Shown here: in pieces, positions 32,942 through 42,096 of the stretch
Layout of the letters: each line of letters opens with the position of its first letter
Position numbering within the stretch: position 1 is the stretch's first letter
Assembly (NCBI GenBank): GCA_020052615.1
Contig: JAGVOT010000111.1
Coordinates: forward strand, 1 to 64,000
From: Nitrospirota bacterium
GTDB lineage: Bacteria > Nitrospirota > UBA9217
DNA: 64,000 bases
Direction: 5' to 3'
Made by a program: the position numbers and the translations under genes
Notes under the pieces: generated by a model
What the model saw: only the letters and a program-made list of their open reading frames with translations
Told to the model about the DNA's origin: nothing
Databases searched by the model: none

Positions 32942-33742
32942 ATGGACGTTCAGGAACTGTGGAAATACATCCTCGCAAAGAAACGGAAGAGAAAACAGCT
33001 CGTGCTCGATATCGAGCACTGTTCTCCTATTACGCTCCGAAACATCATCCTTGACGTCCGCACGTCGCCGGTAGTCCTCGACCGGATTGCGCAGGTCTAC
33101 AGCGACGATGAATACCTCCTTCGTGACCTCGTCCGCTGTCCGAACCTTTCCGAGACAACGCTGGCCTTCATTGCCTTGACGGCGTCCGATGAGATCAAGA
33201 GCTTTATTTCGGGAACGCGCGTCCTTGATCTCGTCGTGCATGATGAAACAACGACGGCAGCAACCGTCCCGGCGGCGCCGGAGACCGGCCAGCAGGGAAA
33301 GGGGACCGGGAAGAAGAAGTTCAATGTCATGCAGGCTGTCCAGAAGATGACGAGTCCCCAGAAGATCAAACTCGGGCTTTCTGGCGGGAAAGAGGCCCGG
33401 GGCCTTTTGATCCGCGACTCGAATAAACAGGTGTCGGCCGCCGTGCTGGAGAACCCGCGGATCACCGATGGCGAGATCGAGTTCTTCTCCAAGTCCACGA
33501 ACTTGAGCGAGGACATCATGCGCAAGATCGGTACGAATTCCGAATGGACGAAGAAATACAGCGTAGCCCACGCCCTGGTGAATAATCCCAAATGTCCTCC
33601 CGGCATTGCCGTCGGTTTTGTCATCAAGATGACCGAAAAGGACCTCGCCATGCTGGAGAAGAGCCGGAACGTATCCGAGGCCGTTCGCGGCGCGGCGCGG
33701 CGTCTCAATGCTATGAAAAAAATGGGCAAGAAATCGTCGTAG
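32942..33742 (+). CDS. Conserved hypothetical helical-repeat protein
   Basis: A 266-residue soluble protein that I do not recognise by name. The N-terminal 90 and C-terminal 120 residues look like short alpha-helical repeats (LRNIILDVRTSPVVLDRIAQ; AAVLENPRITDGEIEFFSKS; AHALVNNPKCPPGIAVGFV), as in LRV- or HEAT-type scaffolds. They are joined by an Ala/Thr/Gly/Lys linker. The C-terminus is strongly basic. MDVQELW at 32942 is the likely start, with GGAG upstream; the frame is open 12 codons further. Confidence 0.65.
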   Translation: MDVQELWKYILAKKRKRKQLVLDIEHCSPITLRNIILDVRTSPVVLDRIAQVYSDDEYLLRDLVRCPNLSETTLAFIALTASDEIKSFISGTRVLDLVVHDETTTAATVPAAPETGQQGKGTGKKKFNVMQAVQKMTSPQKIKLGLSGGKEARGLLIRDSNKQVSAAVLENPRITDGEIEFFSKSTNLSEDIMRKIGTNSEWTKKYSVAHALVNNPKCPPGIAVGFVIKMTEKDLAMLEKSRNVSEAVRGAARRLNAMKKMGKKSS

Positions 33743-33823
33743 TCTTTCACCTGTCCTGTCGGCCTCGGTGCACATCCCTTCTTCTGTGCCGCATTTAAGC
33801 TCATGCTATTCCTTGGAGAACCA

Positions 33824-34798
33824 GTGAAACGAAAGGGCATCTTACTGTTTGCGTTGCTTTCCCTTGTCTTCGGATGTACCGAGCAGAAAACCGTGCAGAG
33901 GACCGAGACCATCATGGGGACCCGGGTCACCATCACCGTGGTGGCCCCGACCGCCGAGCAGGGTGAATCCGCGATCGACGCCGGTATGGCCGAGGTCAGG
34001 CGCTTCGATGCCATGATGTCGCTGTACAAGGACGACAGCGAGATCACGAAGATCAACCTCGCTGCGGGAAAGCGGCCGGTCAGGGTATCTCCCGAGATGA
34101 TCGAAGTCGTGGAGCAAGCAGCGGAGATCTCGCGGCGCTCGGGCGGAGTCTTCGATGTGACCATCGGTCCCCTTGTGGTCCTGTGGCAGATGCGGCTCAA
34201 GGAGGGGAAAACACCATCGAAAGAGGAGATCGGCAGAGTCCGCCGGCTGGTGAACTTTCGGAACATCGTAATTGATAAGAATGCATCGACGATCTTCCTG
34301 AAGCGACCGGGCATGATCATGGACCTCGGCGGGATGAAAGGATACATTGCCGACAAGGTTGCCGGCCTTTTCAAACAGCGGGGCACCACGAACGCCCTTA
34401 TCGCCCTTGCCGGGGACATCTGGGCACTGGGACATCGCGAGGACGGGAACCCGTGGAGGATCGGCGTACAGCATCCCCGCGAGAAGGACAGGACCCTGAC
34501 CGTTCTCGAACTGAGCGATCGGTACGTCTGCACGTCAGGCGATTATGAACGCTTCGTCATCAAGGAAAAGAAGCGGTATCATCACATTATCGATCCCCGC
34601 ACGGGCAAGCCGTCAACCGGGGTCATTTCTGTGACATTGGTGGGGGGGAATGGAGCGCTCATCGATCCGCTCGCCAAGGTCCCGTTCATCATCGGTGCTG
34701 AAAGGGGATTGGAACTTGTCAGGGAATATGGCGCCGAAGCAATCATCGTAGATGATCAGGGCAAGGTGACCAGCACAGCAGGCATCGTACTTCAGTGA
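33824..34798 (+). CDS. apbE: FAD:protein FMN transferase (ApbE), lipoprotein
   Basis: ApbE attaches FMN covalently to Thr of extracytoplasmic flavoproteins such as NqrB/C, RnfG/D and FMN-binding domains. The 324-residue product begins at GTG 33824 (TTGGAG upstream) with a lipobox: LLFALLSLVFGC. Motifs include MGTRVTITV, GGVFDVTIGPLV, MDLGGMKGYIADKV, ALIALAGDIWALG, CTSGDYERF (metal-site Asp region) and HHIIDPRTGKPS. In the core motif the usual DLGGIAKGY is DLGGMKGY here, one residue shorter. No partner flavoprotein is in the window. Confidence 0.92.
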   Translation: MKRKGILLFALLSLVFGCTEQKTVQRTETIMGTRVTITVVAPTAEQGESAIDAGMAEVRRFDAMMSLYKDDSEITKINLAAGKRPVRVSPEMIEVVEQAAEISRRSGGVFDVTIGPLVVLWQMRLKEGKTPSKEEIGRVRRLVNFRNIVIDKNASTIFLKRPGMIMDLGGMKGYIADKVAGLFKQRGTTNALIALAGDIWALGHREDGNPWRIGVQHPREKDRTLTVLELSDRYVCTSGDYERFVIKEKKRYHHIIDPRTGKPSTGVISVTLVGGNGALIDPLAKVPFIIGAERGLELVREYGAEAIIVDDQGKVTSTAGIVLQ

Positions 34799-34871
34799 TG
34801 ATGGCGGTTTTTTCCGTGTACACAGATCGAACGTCATTTCTCCGTTCTGCTTCAGCTTTGCGCACATCAAT

Positions 34872-34985
34872 ATTGAAGCTCCCTGCAGCAAGCTGCAGGG
34901 AGCTTTGATCCTCAAGGTGAGACCATACTAACCGCTCGCTGACTCCGCAACAAGTTAGGGGGGACGCACTCGTTCCTGGATTCAA
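34872..34985. repeat. Dispersed double-hairpin repeat, copy B
   Basis: Second copy of the element at 25815-25928, same orientation. The first arm is a perfect palindrome, AAGCTCCCTGCAG-CAAG-CTGCAGGGAGCTT with a 4-base loop (given in parts), then GCTCGCTGACTCCGC. The second hairpin is degraded here (CCGCAACAAGTTAGGG). It lies between apbE and the pheA promoter. Confidence 0.72.
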
Positions 34986-35050
34986 TTAAATCAAGGACCT
35001 GCTCAGAACCGGTGCCGCCATCCACTTTTCGGGGGATTCCGAAAAAGTCC

Positions 35051-35079
35051 TTGCAACTCCTTAAAAAATTTACTATAAT
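35051..35079 (+). promoter_or_regulatory. Sigma70-type promoter of the aromatic amino acid operon
   Basis: TTGCAA (35051-35056), 17-base spacer, consensus TATAAT (35074-35079), giving a short leader before pheA at 35114. No leader peptide or terminator-type attenuator is seen before pheA. Confidence 0.8.
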
Positions 35080-35113
35080 TCACACTCTTGCCGCAGGGCA
35101 TACTATACCGACC

Positions 35114-36187
35114 ATGTCTATCGAGAAAATACAAGAACTTAGAAAGAAGATCGACGAACTGGATGATAAGATCATTGATCTGCTGAACCAGCGGGCGAAG
35201 ATCGTTATCGAGGTGGGCGACATCAAGAAGGTGGAAAAGCTTGATTTTCACTCACCGAACCGCGAGCGGGAGATCCTCGAGCGGTTGACGTCCCGCAACC
35301 GAGGGCCCTTTCCCCAGGACACCCTGAAGGCCGTCTACCGCGAAATACTCTCGTCGTCCCTCTCCCTGGAGCGTCCGCTTCGCATCGCCTATCTTGGTCC
35401 CCGTGCGACCTTCACCCATATGGCCGGCATGCAGCAGTTCGGCCTGGCCGCACAGTACGTACCGGTCGAGAGCATCAAGGATGTGTTCGGTGAAGTGGAG
35501 CGGGGAAGAGTGGACTACGGCGTCGTCCCCGTCGAAAATTCCACCGAAGGCGTGGTGAACTACACCCTCGACATGTTCATCGATTCTGACCTCAAGATCA
35601 CCGCCGAGATCATGCTCGAGGTCTCCCAGAACCTCATGAACCGCTCCGGGAAGATCGAGGACATCCGGAAGATATACACCCATCCCCAGGTGCCCGGGCA
35701 GTGCCGCCAGTGGCTCGAAAAGAACGTTGCGGGCATCCAGATCCTCGATGCGCCGAGCACGGCCCGTGCGGCCGAAATGGCGAAGGACGATCCCGAGGTC
35801 GGCGCCATCGCCAGCGAGATGGCGGCGGTCCTCTACGGCCTCCAGATCGTCGCGAAGAAGATCGAGGACAATCCCCATAACTTCACGCGGTTCATCGTCA
35901 TTTCCCGGAAGCCCAAAGGAAAGACGGGCCGCGACAAGACATCCATCATGTTCTCGATCAAGGACAAGGTCGGAGCCCTCCACAGCATGCTGACGCCCTT
36001 TGCCGAGGCGGGGATCAACCTGAACCGCCTTGATGCCCGACCTTCGGGAAGGCAGGTCTGGGACTACGTCTTCTTCCTTGATATGGAAGGACATATCGAA
36101 GAAGCGAAGGTCGCCCATGCCATCGAGCAGCTCAGGAAGGACTGCATGTTCCTGAAGGTGCTGGGTTCGTATCCAAAAAGCCAGTAG
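35114..36187 (+). CDS. pheA: Bifunctional chorismate mutase/prephenate dehydratase
   Basis: The 357-residue P-protein converts chorismate to prephenate and then phenylpyruvate. Domains in order: AroQ-type chorismate mutase (residues 1-90: IQELRKKIDELDDKIIDLLNQRAKI), prephenate dehydratase (about 95-270: AYLGPRATFTHMAGMQ, VPVENSTEGVVNYTLDMF, with the usual NFTRFIVI end) and an ACT domain (about 280-355: KTSIMFSIKDKVGALHSML, INLNRLDARPSG) for Phe feedback. ATG 35114 fits the AroQ start; an upstream in-frame ATG at 35012 lies before the promoter -10 box. It is the first gene of the operon. Confidence 0.95.
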   Translation: MSIEKIQELRKKIDELDDKIIDLLNQRAKIVIEVGDIKKVEKLDFHSPNREREILERLTSRNRGPFPQDTLKAVYREILSSSLSLERPLRIAYLGPRATFTHMAGMQQFGLAAQYVPVESIKDVFGEVERGRVDYGVVPVENSTEGVVNYTLDMFIDSDLKITAEIMLEVSQNLMNRSGKIEDIRKIYTHPQVPGQCRQWLEKNVAGIQILDAPSTARAAEMAKDDPEVGAIASEMAAVLYGLQIVAKKIEDNPHNFTRFIVISRKPKGKTGRDKTSIMFSIKDKVGALHSMLTPFAEAGINLNRLDARPSGRQVWDYVFFLDMEGHIEEAKVAHAIEQLRKDCMFLKVLGSYPKSQ

Positions 36188-36250
36188 AACCCAGTGCGGA
36201 ATGCGAAGTGCGGAGTGCGGAATAAATAATCAGGACCGGAGCTAACCATC

Positions 36251-37327
36251 ATGATCAACGTATCCGAAAATATTAAATCCATCTCACCCTATGTTCCCGG
36301 AAAACCCGTTGAGGAACTGGAGCGGGAACTGGGGATCAGCGGGAGCATCAAGCTTGCGTCGAACGAGAACCCCCTTGGCCCATCGCCCAAGGCGGTCAAT
36401 GCGATCAGAAAAGCGCTGGAGGGCTTGAACCGCTATCCCGACGGCAGCGGCTTCTATCTTTCCCAGGCCCTTGCCAAGAACAACGGGGTGGACATCGCCC
36501 AGGTCATCCTCGGGAACGGATCGAACGAATTGATCGAACTTGTCGTTCGGACCTTCGTTCAGCCCGGTGACGAGGTCATATCAGCCGACCCGTCCTTTGT
36601 CGTGTACAAAATGATCACCCAGGCGGCGGGCGGTACGAACGTCATTGTGCCCTGCAAGGAGATGCGTCATGACCTCGATGCCATGGCCGAAGGGATCACG
36701 GCAAGGACAAAGCTGGTGTTCATCGCGAATCCCAACAATCCGACCGGCACCATGAACACCAAGGCCGAGATGGACCGGTTCATGGCGAAGGTGCCGGACC
36801 ATGTGCTCGTGGTCGTGGACGAGGCGTACTTTGAGTATGTGACGCGGGCCGATTATCCCGACGGGCTCGACTATCTGAGGGACGGCAGGAACATCCTGTC
36901 GCTCCGGACCTTTTCCAAGATCTACGGCCTTGCGGGACTGCGCATCGGCTATGGCATCACGACGGCGGTGATAGCTGAGCTGATGAACAAGGTGCGCCAG
37001 CCGTTCAACACCAATTCGCTGGCCCAGGCCGGCGCGCTTGCGGCACTGGCCGACCGGAAGCATGTAGAGCGGTCCGTCACCCTCAACAACGAGGGAAAAC
37101 AGCTTCTGTACCGGGAGTTCGAAAGGCTGGGGGTCCAGTACATCCCGTCGGAAACGAACTTCATCATGTTCGAGACGCAGCTCGACGGCAAGGACGTGTA
37201 CGCGGGACTGCTCAAGACCGGCGTAATCATCCGGCCCATGGGCCCGAAAAAGCTTCGCGTGACCATCGGCCTGCCCGAGGAGAACAAGCGCTTCGTTGCC
37301 GAGCTCGAGAAGATCGTAAAACCGTAA
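36251..37327 (+). CDS. hisC: Histidinol-phosphate/aromatic aminotransferase
   Basis: A 358-residue PLP fold-type I aminotransferase. Signatures are [16 protein letters not shown] near the N-terminus, [15 protein letters not shown], and the PLP Lys in [19 protein letters not shown]. Its place between pheA and aroF suggests it transaminates prephenate, phenylpyruvate or 4-hydroxyphenylpyruvate, possibly besides histidinol phosphate; sequence alone does not separate these roles. A tract of GCGGAATGCG-like short repeats occupies the 63-base gap after pheA. Confidence 0.9.
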   Translation: MINVSENIKSISPYVPGKPVEELERELGISGSIKLASNENPLGPSPKAVNAIRKALEGLNRYPDGSGFYLSQALAKNNGVDIAQVILGNGSNELIELVVRTFVQPGDEVISADPSFVVYKMITQAAGGTNVIVPCKEMRHDLDAMAEGITARTKLVFIANPNNPTGTMNTKAEMDRFMAKVPDHVLVVVDEAYFEYVTRADYPDGLDYLRDGRNILSLRTFSKIYGLAGLRIGYGITTAVIAELMNKVRQPFNTNSLAQAGALAALADRKHVERSVTLNNEGKQLLYREFERLGVQYIPSETNFIMFETQLDGKDVYAGLLKTGVIIRPMGPKKLRVTIGLPEENKRFVAELEKIVKP

Positions 37328-37371
37328 CTCCCCGCCGCAGCTTGCCTGACGCGGATAAGAAAGGACCATTC

Positions 37372-38385
37372 ATGATCATCGTTCTCCGTCCCGATGCTAC
37401 ACGCGAGCAAAAGGACCATGTCATCAAGAAGATCAAGAGCCTGGGATTCCAGGCCCATGTCTCCGAGGGAACGGAGCGCACGATCATCGGCGCTATCGGA
37501 GATGAGGCAGCGCTTCAGACGGTCCCGCTCGAGGCGATTCCGGGCGTGGAGAAGGTCCTGCCGATCCTGAAGCCCTTCAAGCTCGCGAGCAGGGACTTCA
37601 GGCCCGAGAACACGATCGTTACGGTCGGCAAAGAAGCGATCGGCGGCAAGCGGATCGCCATCGTCGCCGGTCCCTGCGCCGTGGAGAACAAGACCCTTCT
37701 GGTGGAGATCGCGAAAAGCGTCAAGGACGCCGGCGCCAATTTTCTACGCGGCGGCGCGTTCAAGCCCCGGACCTCGCCCTATGCCTTCCAGGGACTGGAG
37801 GAGGAAGGGCTCAAGTACCTTGCCGATGCGCGGGAGCGCACGGGGCTTCCCATCGTGACCGAAGTGATGGACGTCCGGGATATCGATCTTATCGCAAAGT
37901 ACGCCGACATCCTCCAGATCGGGGCCCGTAATATGCAGAATTTCCGCCTGCTCAAGGAAGTGGGGTTGTGCAAGAAACCCATTCTGCTGAAACGGGGGAT
38001 ATCGGCAACCATCAAGGAATGGCTTATGTCCGCCGAGTATATCATGGCCGGCGGGAACCGCGACGTGATCCTCTGCGAGCGCGGCATCCGGACCTACGAG
38101 ACAGCTACGAGGAACACGCTCGACCTGTCTGCCGTCCCGGTGCTGAAACAGATGACCCATCTGCCGGTCGTGGTCGATCCCAGCCACGCGGTGGGCAAAT
38201 GGGACCTCGTGGCTCCCATGGCAAAGGCCGCCGTCGCGGCCGGTGCCGACGGACTGCTGATCGAGGTGCATTCGAATCCCGAGGAGGCGCTCTGCGATGG
38301 TGAGCAGTCCCTCAAACCGAAGGCCTTCAAACAGCTCATGGACGAAATGCGGCCTATCGCAGCGGCGGTGGGAAGAGAGATTTAA
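37372..38385 (+). CDS. aroF: 3-deoxy-7-phosphoheptulonate (DAHP) synthase, type I beta
   Basis: The first enzyme of the shikimate pathway joins PEP and erythrose 4-phosphate. The 337-residue protein carries an N-terminal ferredoxin-like regulatory domain ([21 protein letters not shown] to about residue 75) and a KDO8P/DAHP synthase barrel with [46 protein letters not shown] and [11 protein letters not shown]. The extra N-terminal domain usually confers Tyr or Phe inhibition in this subclass. AAGAAAGGA precedes the ATG. Confidence 0.95.
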   Translation: MIIVLRPDATREQKDHVIKKIKSLGFQAHVSEGTERTIIGAIGDEAALQTVPLEAIPGVEKVLPILKPFKLASRDFRPENTIVTVGKEAIGGKRIAIVAGPCAVENKTLLVEIAKSVKDAGANFLRGGAFKPRTSPYAFQGLEEEGLKYLADARERTGLPIVTEVMDVRDIDLIAKYADILQIGARNMQNFRLLKEVGLCKKPILLKRGISATIKEWLMSAEYIMAGGNRDVILCERGIRTYETATRNTLDLSAVPVLKQMTHLPVVVDPSHAVGKWDLVAPMAKAAVAAGADGLLIEVHSNPEEALCDGEQSLKPKAFKQLMDEMRPIAAAVGREI

Positions 38386-38450
38386 CGCAGGACAGGGAGA
38401 CGCGGGGACACGGGGACGCGGAGACAGAAGGACAATACGTGGAGTTTTCC

Positions 38451-38579
38451 ATGGCCAAAAAAGGCGGATGGTTCGAGATCAGCGCGTGGGGCAATCTGCA
38501 GTTTTTCATTTTCATCATTGCAGGAATCTTACTCCTCATATGGCTGTTTCCGCTTATCAGGGAATGCAGGCCGAAATAA
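38451..38579 (+). CDS. Unannotated 42-residue single-helix membrane protein in the aro operon
   Basis: A short frame of 42 codons plus stop. GGAG lies six bases before the ATG, and the stop is three bases before the tyrA start. The product is MAKKGGWFEISAWGN followed by one long hydrophobic helix (LQFFIFIIAGILLLIWLFPL) and the basic tail IRECRPK. This gives a plausible N-out or N-in single-pass topology. Tight spacing suggests translational coupling with tyrA. No homologue is recalled and the role is unknown. It is too short for most gene callers. Confidence 0.65.
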   Translation: MAKKGGWFEISAWGNLQFFIFIIAGILLLIWLFPLIRECRPK

Positions 38580-38582
38580 GAA

Positions 38583-39446
38583 ATGTCTCTCTTCTTTAAT
38601 AAAGTAACCATCATCGGTGTCGGCCTCATCGGCGGTTCGCTGGCCAGGGTCATGAAGGCGCAAAAGATCTGCGGCGAAATCCACGGCGCCGGCAGGGGCC
38701 GCGAGACCCTGGAAGAGGCCATCAGACTGGGGGTCATCGACCACATGGGCCGGGGCCCTGCCCATGCGGTGGAGCACGCCGATCTCGTGGTCCTCGCAAC
38801 ACCGGTCGGGACCTTCGCTTCCCTTGTCCGGGAGATCGCGCCCCATCTGAAGAACGGAGCGATCCTGACCGATGTGGGCAGCGTGAAAGGCGGTCTGGTC
38901 AGGATCATCGAGGGTCTCCTTCCCCCGGGAGCTCGCTTTGTGCCCGGTCATCCCATTGCGGGCCGGGAAAAGCACGGTGTCGGCGCAGCGTCGGAAGACC
39001 TGTTCCGGGGCGCGAAGTGCATCATCACGCCCACGGAGAAGACCGACGTGAATGCCCTCGAGGCGGTCACCGCCTTGTGGACCGCCGCGGGAATGAACGT
39101 CGTCATCATGGACCCCGAGCAGCATGACCATATCTTCGCCGCCGTAAGCCATCTGCCCCATGCGGCGGCCTACGCCATGGTCAGCACGGTGGCGGAGTTC
39201 TCCTCAGGCGCGGACAACTATACAACCTTTTCCGGAGCGGGCTTCCGGGATTTCACCCGCATCGCCGCCAGTTCGCCGGAGATGTGGCGCGATATCTGCC
39301 TTTTGAACGGCAAGAACATCGTCGAGATGATCGAACAGTATCAGTTCGCGCTCAACAGGATCAAGAAAGCGGTCAAGCACAATGATGGGCGAAAGCTTGA
39401 GGAATTGTTCCGGTCGGCAAGCGACGTGCGGCGGGGGATGCAGTAA
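38583..39446 (+). CDS. tyrA: Prephenate dehydrogenase
   Basis: The 287-residue enzyme oxidatively decarboxylates prephenate (or arogenate) to a tyrosine precursor with NAD(P)+. The Rossmann motif VTIIGVGLIGGSLA is at residues 8-21. Other motifs are VLATPVGTF, LTDVGSVKGG, GHPIAGREKHG (catalytic His region), and SHLPHAAAYAM. It lacks fused mutase and ACT domains, so Tyr control probably acts elsewhere. It lies between the small membrane ORF and aroA. Confidence 0.95.
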   Translation: MSLFFNKVTIIGVGLIGGSLARVMKAQKICGEIHGAGRGRETLEEAIRLGVIDHMGRGPAHAVEHADLVVLATPVGTFASLVREIAPHLKNGAILTDVGSVKGGLVRIIEGLLPPGARFVPGHPIAGREKHGVGAASEDLFRGAKCIITPTEKTDVNALEAVTALWTAAGMNVVIMDPEQHDHIFAAVSHLPHAAAYAMVSTVAEFSSGADNYTTFSGAGFRDFTRIAASSPEMWRDICLLNGKNIVEMIEQYQFALNRIKKAVKHNDGRKLEELFRSASDVRRGMQ

Positions 39447-39450
39447 TCCC

Positions 39451-40749
39451 ATGGCAGACCTTGTGATAGATCCTTCCCCGGGACTCAGCGGCGAGCTGAC
39501 GCCGCCCGGCGATAAATCCATCTCGCACCGCGCGGTGATGTTCGCCGCGATCGCCGAAGGAAGGACGGAGATCACCGGTTTCCTTCCCGGTGAGGATACG
39601 CTGAACACCGCGAAGGCCGTGCGGATGCTCGGCATCACCGTGGCAGAGAGCGGGCCGGGCGCGCTGACCGTCGAGGGGAGGGGCCTCAACGGTCTCTCAG
39701 AACCTTCCGGCGTGCTCGATCTCGGGAATTCCGGGACCGGCATGCGGCTCCTTGCGGGCCTGCTGGCGGGGCAGGATTTCTTCTCGGTGCTGACCGGTGA
39801 CCAGTACCTGGCGAAACGGCCGATGGGCAGGATCGTGGAGCCGCTTCGCTCCATGGGCGCCGTCATCGAAGGCCGCTCCGGCGGGAAGTATGCGCCGCTC
39901 GCGATCCGGGGAGCAGGTAAGAACGTAAAGCCGTTGTCGTTCCTGAGCCCCATTGCCAGCGCCCAGGTGAAATCAGCGGTCATCCTGTGCGGATTGTACG
40001 CCGATGGCGTGACAACGGTCACCGAGCCGCACAAGTCACGGGACCATACGGAGAGAATGCTCCGGTTCTTCGGGGCCGCGGTGAAGGAAGACGGTCTCCA
40101 GGTGAGCGTGCGGGGAAGGCAGACCCTCACGGCGCGGGGAACGGTCGAGATCCCGGCGGACATCTCCTCTGCGGCGTTCTTCATGGTCGCCGCGTGCACC
40201 GTTCCCGGGTCCGACATCGTGATCAGGAACGTGGGCGTAAACCCCACGCGCACCGGCATCATCGATGTCCTGGTCTCGATGGGCGCGGACATCTCACTGC
40301 TCTCCCCGAGGGAGCAGGCCGGTGAACCGGTAGCCGACGTCCGGATCCGGTACCGAAGGCTCCACGCGGCCGCGGTCCGGGGAGACCTCATCCCGCGGTC
40401 CATCGACGAAATTCCGGTCATTGCCGTTGCAGCGGCAACGGCATCGGGGACAACGCTCATCAAAGACGCTGCAGAGCTCCGGGTAAAGGAATCAGACCGC
40501 ATTGCGACCATTGCAGCGGAGCTGCGGAAGATGGGTGCCGCTGTCAGGGAACTTCCTGATGGCCTGGAGATCACCGGCAGGGAGCGGCTCAACGGAGCGC
40601 CCTGCGAAAGCCACGGCGACCACCGCATCGCCATGTCGCTGGCGGTGGCCGGGCTTGCCGCGACCGGTCAGACCGCCGTTCGGGACGCTGAATGGATCGA
40701 GACCTCGTTCCCCGGTTTTGAGCACATGCTGAGGCAGTCGGCGTATTAA
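39451..40749 (+). CDS. aroA: 3-phosphoshikimate 1-carboxyvinyltransferase (EPSP synthase)
   Basis: The 432-residue enzyme makes EPSP from shikimate 3-phosphate and PEP. Motifs: GDKSISHRAVMFAAIAEG, LDLGNSGTGMRLLAGLLAG, SAQVKSAVILCGLYADG, and the C-terminal ESHGDHRIAMSLAVAGL. The Gly in NSGTG is conserved, so glyphosate sensitivity class cannot be judged without alignment. ATG 39451, four bases after tyrA's stop, is the family-like start; a longer frame overlaps tyrA. Confidence 0.95.
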   Translation: MADLVIDPSPGLSGELTPPGDKSISHRAVMFAAIAEGRTEITGFLPGEDTLNTAKAVRMLGITVAESGPGALTVEGRGLNGLSEPSGVLDLGNSGTGMRLLAGLLAGQDFFSVLTGDQYLAKRPMGRIVEPLRSMGAVIEGRSGGKYAPLAIRGAGKNVKPLSFLSPIASAQVKSAVILCGLYADGVTTVTEPHKSRDHTERMLRFFGAAVKEDGLQVSVRGRQTLTARGTVEIPADISSAAFFMVAACTVPGSDIVIRNVGVNPTRTGIIDVLVSMGADISLLSPREQAGEPVADVRIRYRRLHAAAVRGDLIPRSIDEIPVIAVAAATASGTTLIKDAAELRVKESDRIATIAAELRKMGAAVRELPDGLEITGRERLNGAPCESHGDHRIAMSLAVAGLAATGQTAVRDAEWIETSFPGFEHMLRQSAY

Positions 40750-40773
40750 CGAATGATCGAAGGAGTGGATGCC

Positions 40774-42048
40774 ATGATGAAAATACTTCGTATGATGGCC
40801 GCAATTCTCGCGATGGTCGCTGGTGCCGTGCCTTTCGCGGGCGCTGCAGAGCAGGCGATATTCGGTCCGCAGAAATATGATGTCAAGGAACGGCACGGAA
40901 AGGTGAACCGGTATACCGGAACGTTCATGGCCGGCGAAGCCCTGTATCTGATCAAGATCCAGAACGGCGATAAACTTCCCGAGAGATCGGATTGGATCGA
41001 GTTTACCCTGAACGGGGAAAAGCTCTTGAGGGACGAAAAATACGGATATCGCTATATTGCCGGTTTTGTGAACATGAAGAAGGAGAACACCTTCGAGATC
41101 GTGCTGAAGGACGATAAACCCTCCGGCTTTCGGAGACCGGCACTTCCGCCCCGGTTCGTTACTCTCACGGTCCAGCCGATCGCCCCTGCGCTGAATAAGA
41201 TGCATGGGATGTTCGGGCTGAATACGTGGGATGGCCTGGCCAAGTATTCCGAAACGATCCTGAAAATAAAGAATGCTGACGCGTTGTCTCTTGCCTTGTC
41301 GGCGTCAGGTCTTCAGAACGATGTCCCCGCGCGGTCGGATGCATTGCGGAAGCTCTCCGATCTGAAAGAGCAGAGCGCACAGGATTATCTTCTCATTACC
41401 TACGGGGATGTGAATTGCGTGCCTGATGTGCGCGGCGAGGCGGCCCTTGCCCTGGGTGTCCTTGGCGACAAGGCCGTCATCCCGGCGCTGATCCCCGGCG
41501 TCCTTGATCCTGAGGAAAAAGTGAGCATCGGTTCTGCCCGGGCCCTGTCTTTTTATCGCGAGGAGGATACGCAGGAGTCTCTCGTGAAAATGCTGGAACG
41601 GCTGGATTTTATGAGGAAGGACGCAGCCATCAGGGCGATCGTAAGTGCCGGCTGGAAGCCTGTCGGCACGATCCTGAAACTGGCCGAGTCCACCGATCGC
41701 CAGGTGGCCAATACCGCCACCAGACTTCTGGGCGGGATGCAGGATCCCCGGGCGACCGATCTGCTGCTAAAATTGCTCAATGAACCGGGCACACGGGACC
41801 AATCGGTTATCATCAGCGCCCTGGGAGACACAAAGGACCCGAGGGCGGTGGAACCCCTCCTGAAGATCGCGAACGATCACGAACTGCGGAAGGGGAAACA
41901 GGCTGAATTGGGTGAGGCCCTGGCCAACCTTGGTGACCAGCGGGCCGCCGAGCCCATAGCGGACATGATCAAGAAGGCGGACACCCGGATGTCCTGGGAC
42001 CGTCTTCGTGTGGCCTACAAAAAATTGACCGGCAAGGATTTCAAGTAG
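40774..42048 (+). CDS. Exported HEAT-repeat protein
   Basis: A 424-residue protein with a signal peptide (MKILRMMAAILAMVAGAVPFAGA). An N-terminal beta-rich domain (about 30-140) is followed by HEAT/PBS-type repeats: VRGEAALALGVLGDKAVIPALI, VSIGSARALSFYREEDTQESLV, VANTATRLLGGMQDPRATDLLL, and others. Residues such as the PRA/DPRAVEPLLKIA units resemble HEAT-like phycobilisome-lyase repeats, used for protein binding. GAAGGAGTGGATGCC precedes the ATG. It splits the usual aroA-cmk pair, so its role may concern envelope assembly rather than aromatic synthesis. Confidence 0.75.
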   Translation: MMKILRMMAAILAMVAGAVPFAGAAEQAIFGPQKYDVKERHGKVNRYTGTFMAGEALYLIKIQNGDKLPERSDWIEFTLNGEKLLRDEKYGYRYIAGFVNMKKENTFEIVLKDDKPSGFRRPALPPRFVTLTVQPIAPALNKMHGMFGLNTWDGLAKYSETILKIKNADALSLALSASGLQNDVPARSDALRKLSDLKEQSAQDYLLITYGDVNCVPDVRGEAALALGVLGDKAVIPALIPGVLDPEEKVSIGSARALSFYREEDTQESLVKMLERLDFMRKDAAIRAIVSAGWKPVGTILKLAESTDRQVANTATRLLGGMQDPRATDLLLKLLNEPGTRDQSVIISALGDTKDPRAVEPLLKIANDHELRKGKQAELGEALANLGDQRAAEPIADMIKKADTRMSWDRLRVAYKKLTGKDFK

Positions 42049-42096
42049 ACGGCCTGTCGTTTTTCCCGATCGAACACACGCTCCAATGAAGGGGAT

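Noticed and set aside
38395-38430. GGGACACGGGGACGCGG-type short repeats after aroF
   Set aside because: Low-complexity intergenic repeat seen in many genomes; no hairpin or regulatory logic found.
39204-40634. 476-codon minus-strand open frame
   Set aside because: Antisense to tyrA and aroA; composition is Ser/Arg/Pro-rich with no domain.
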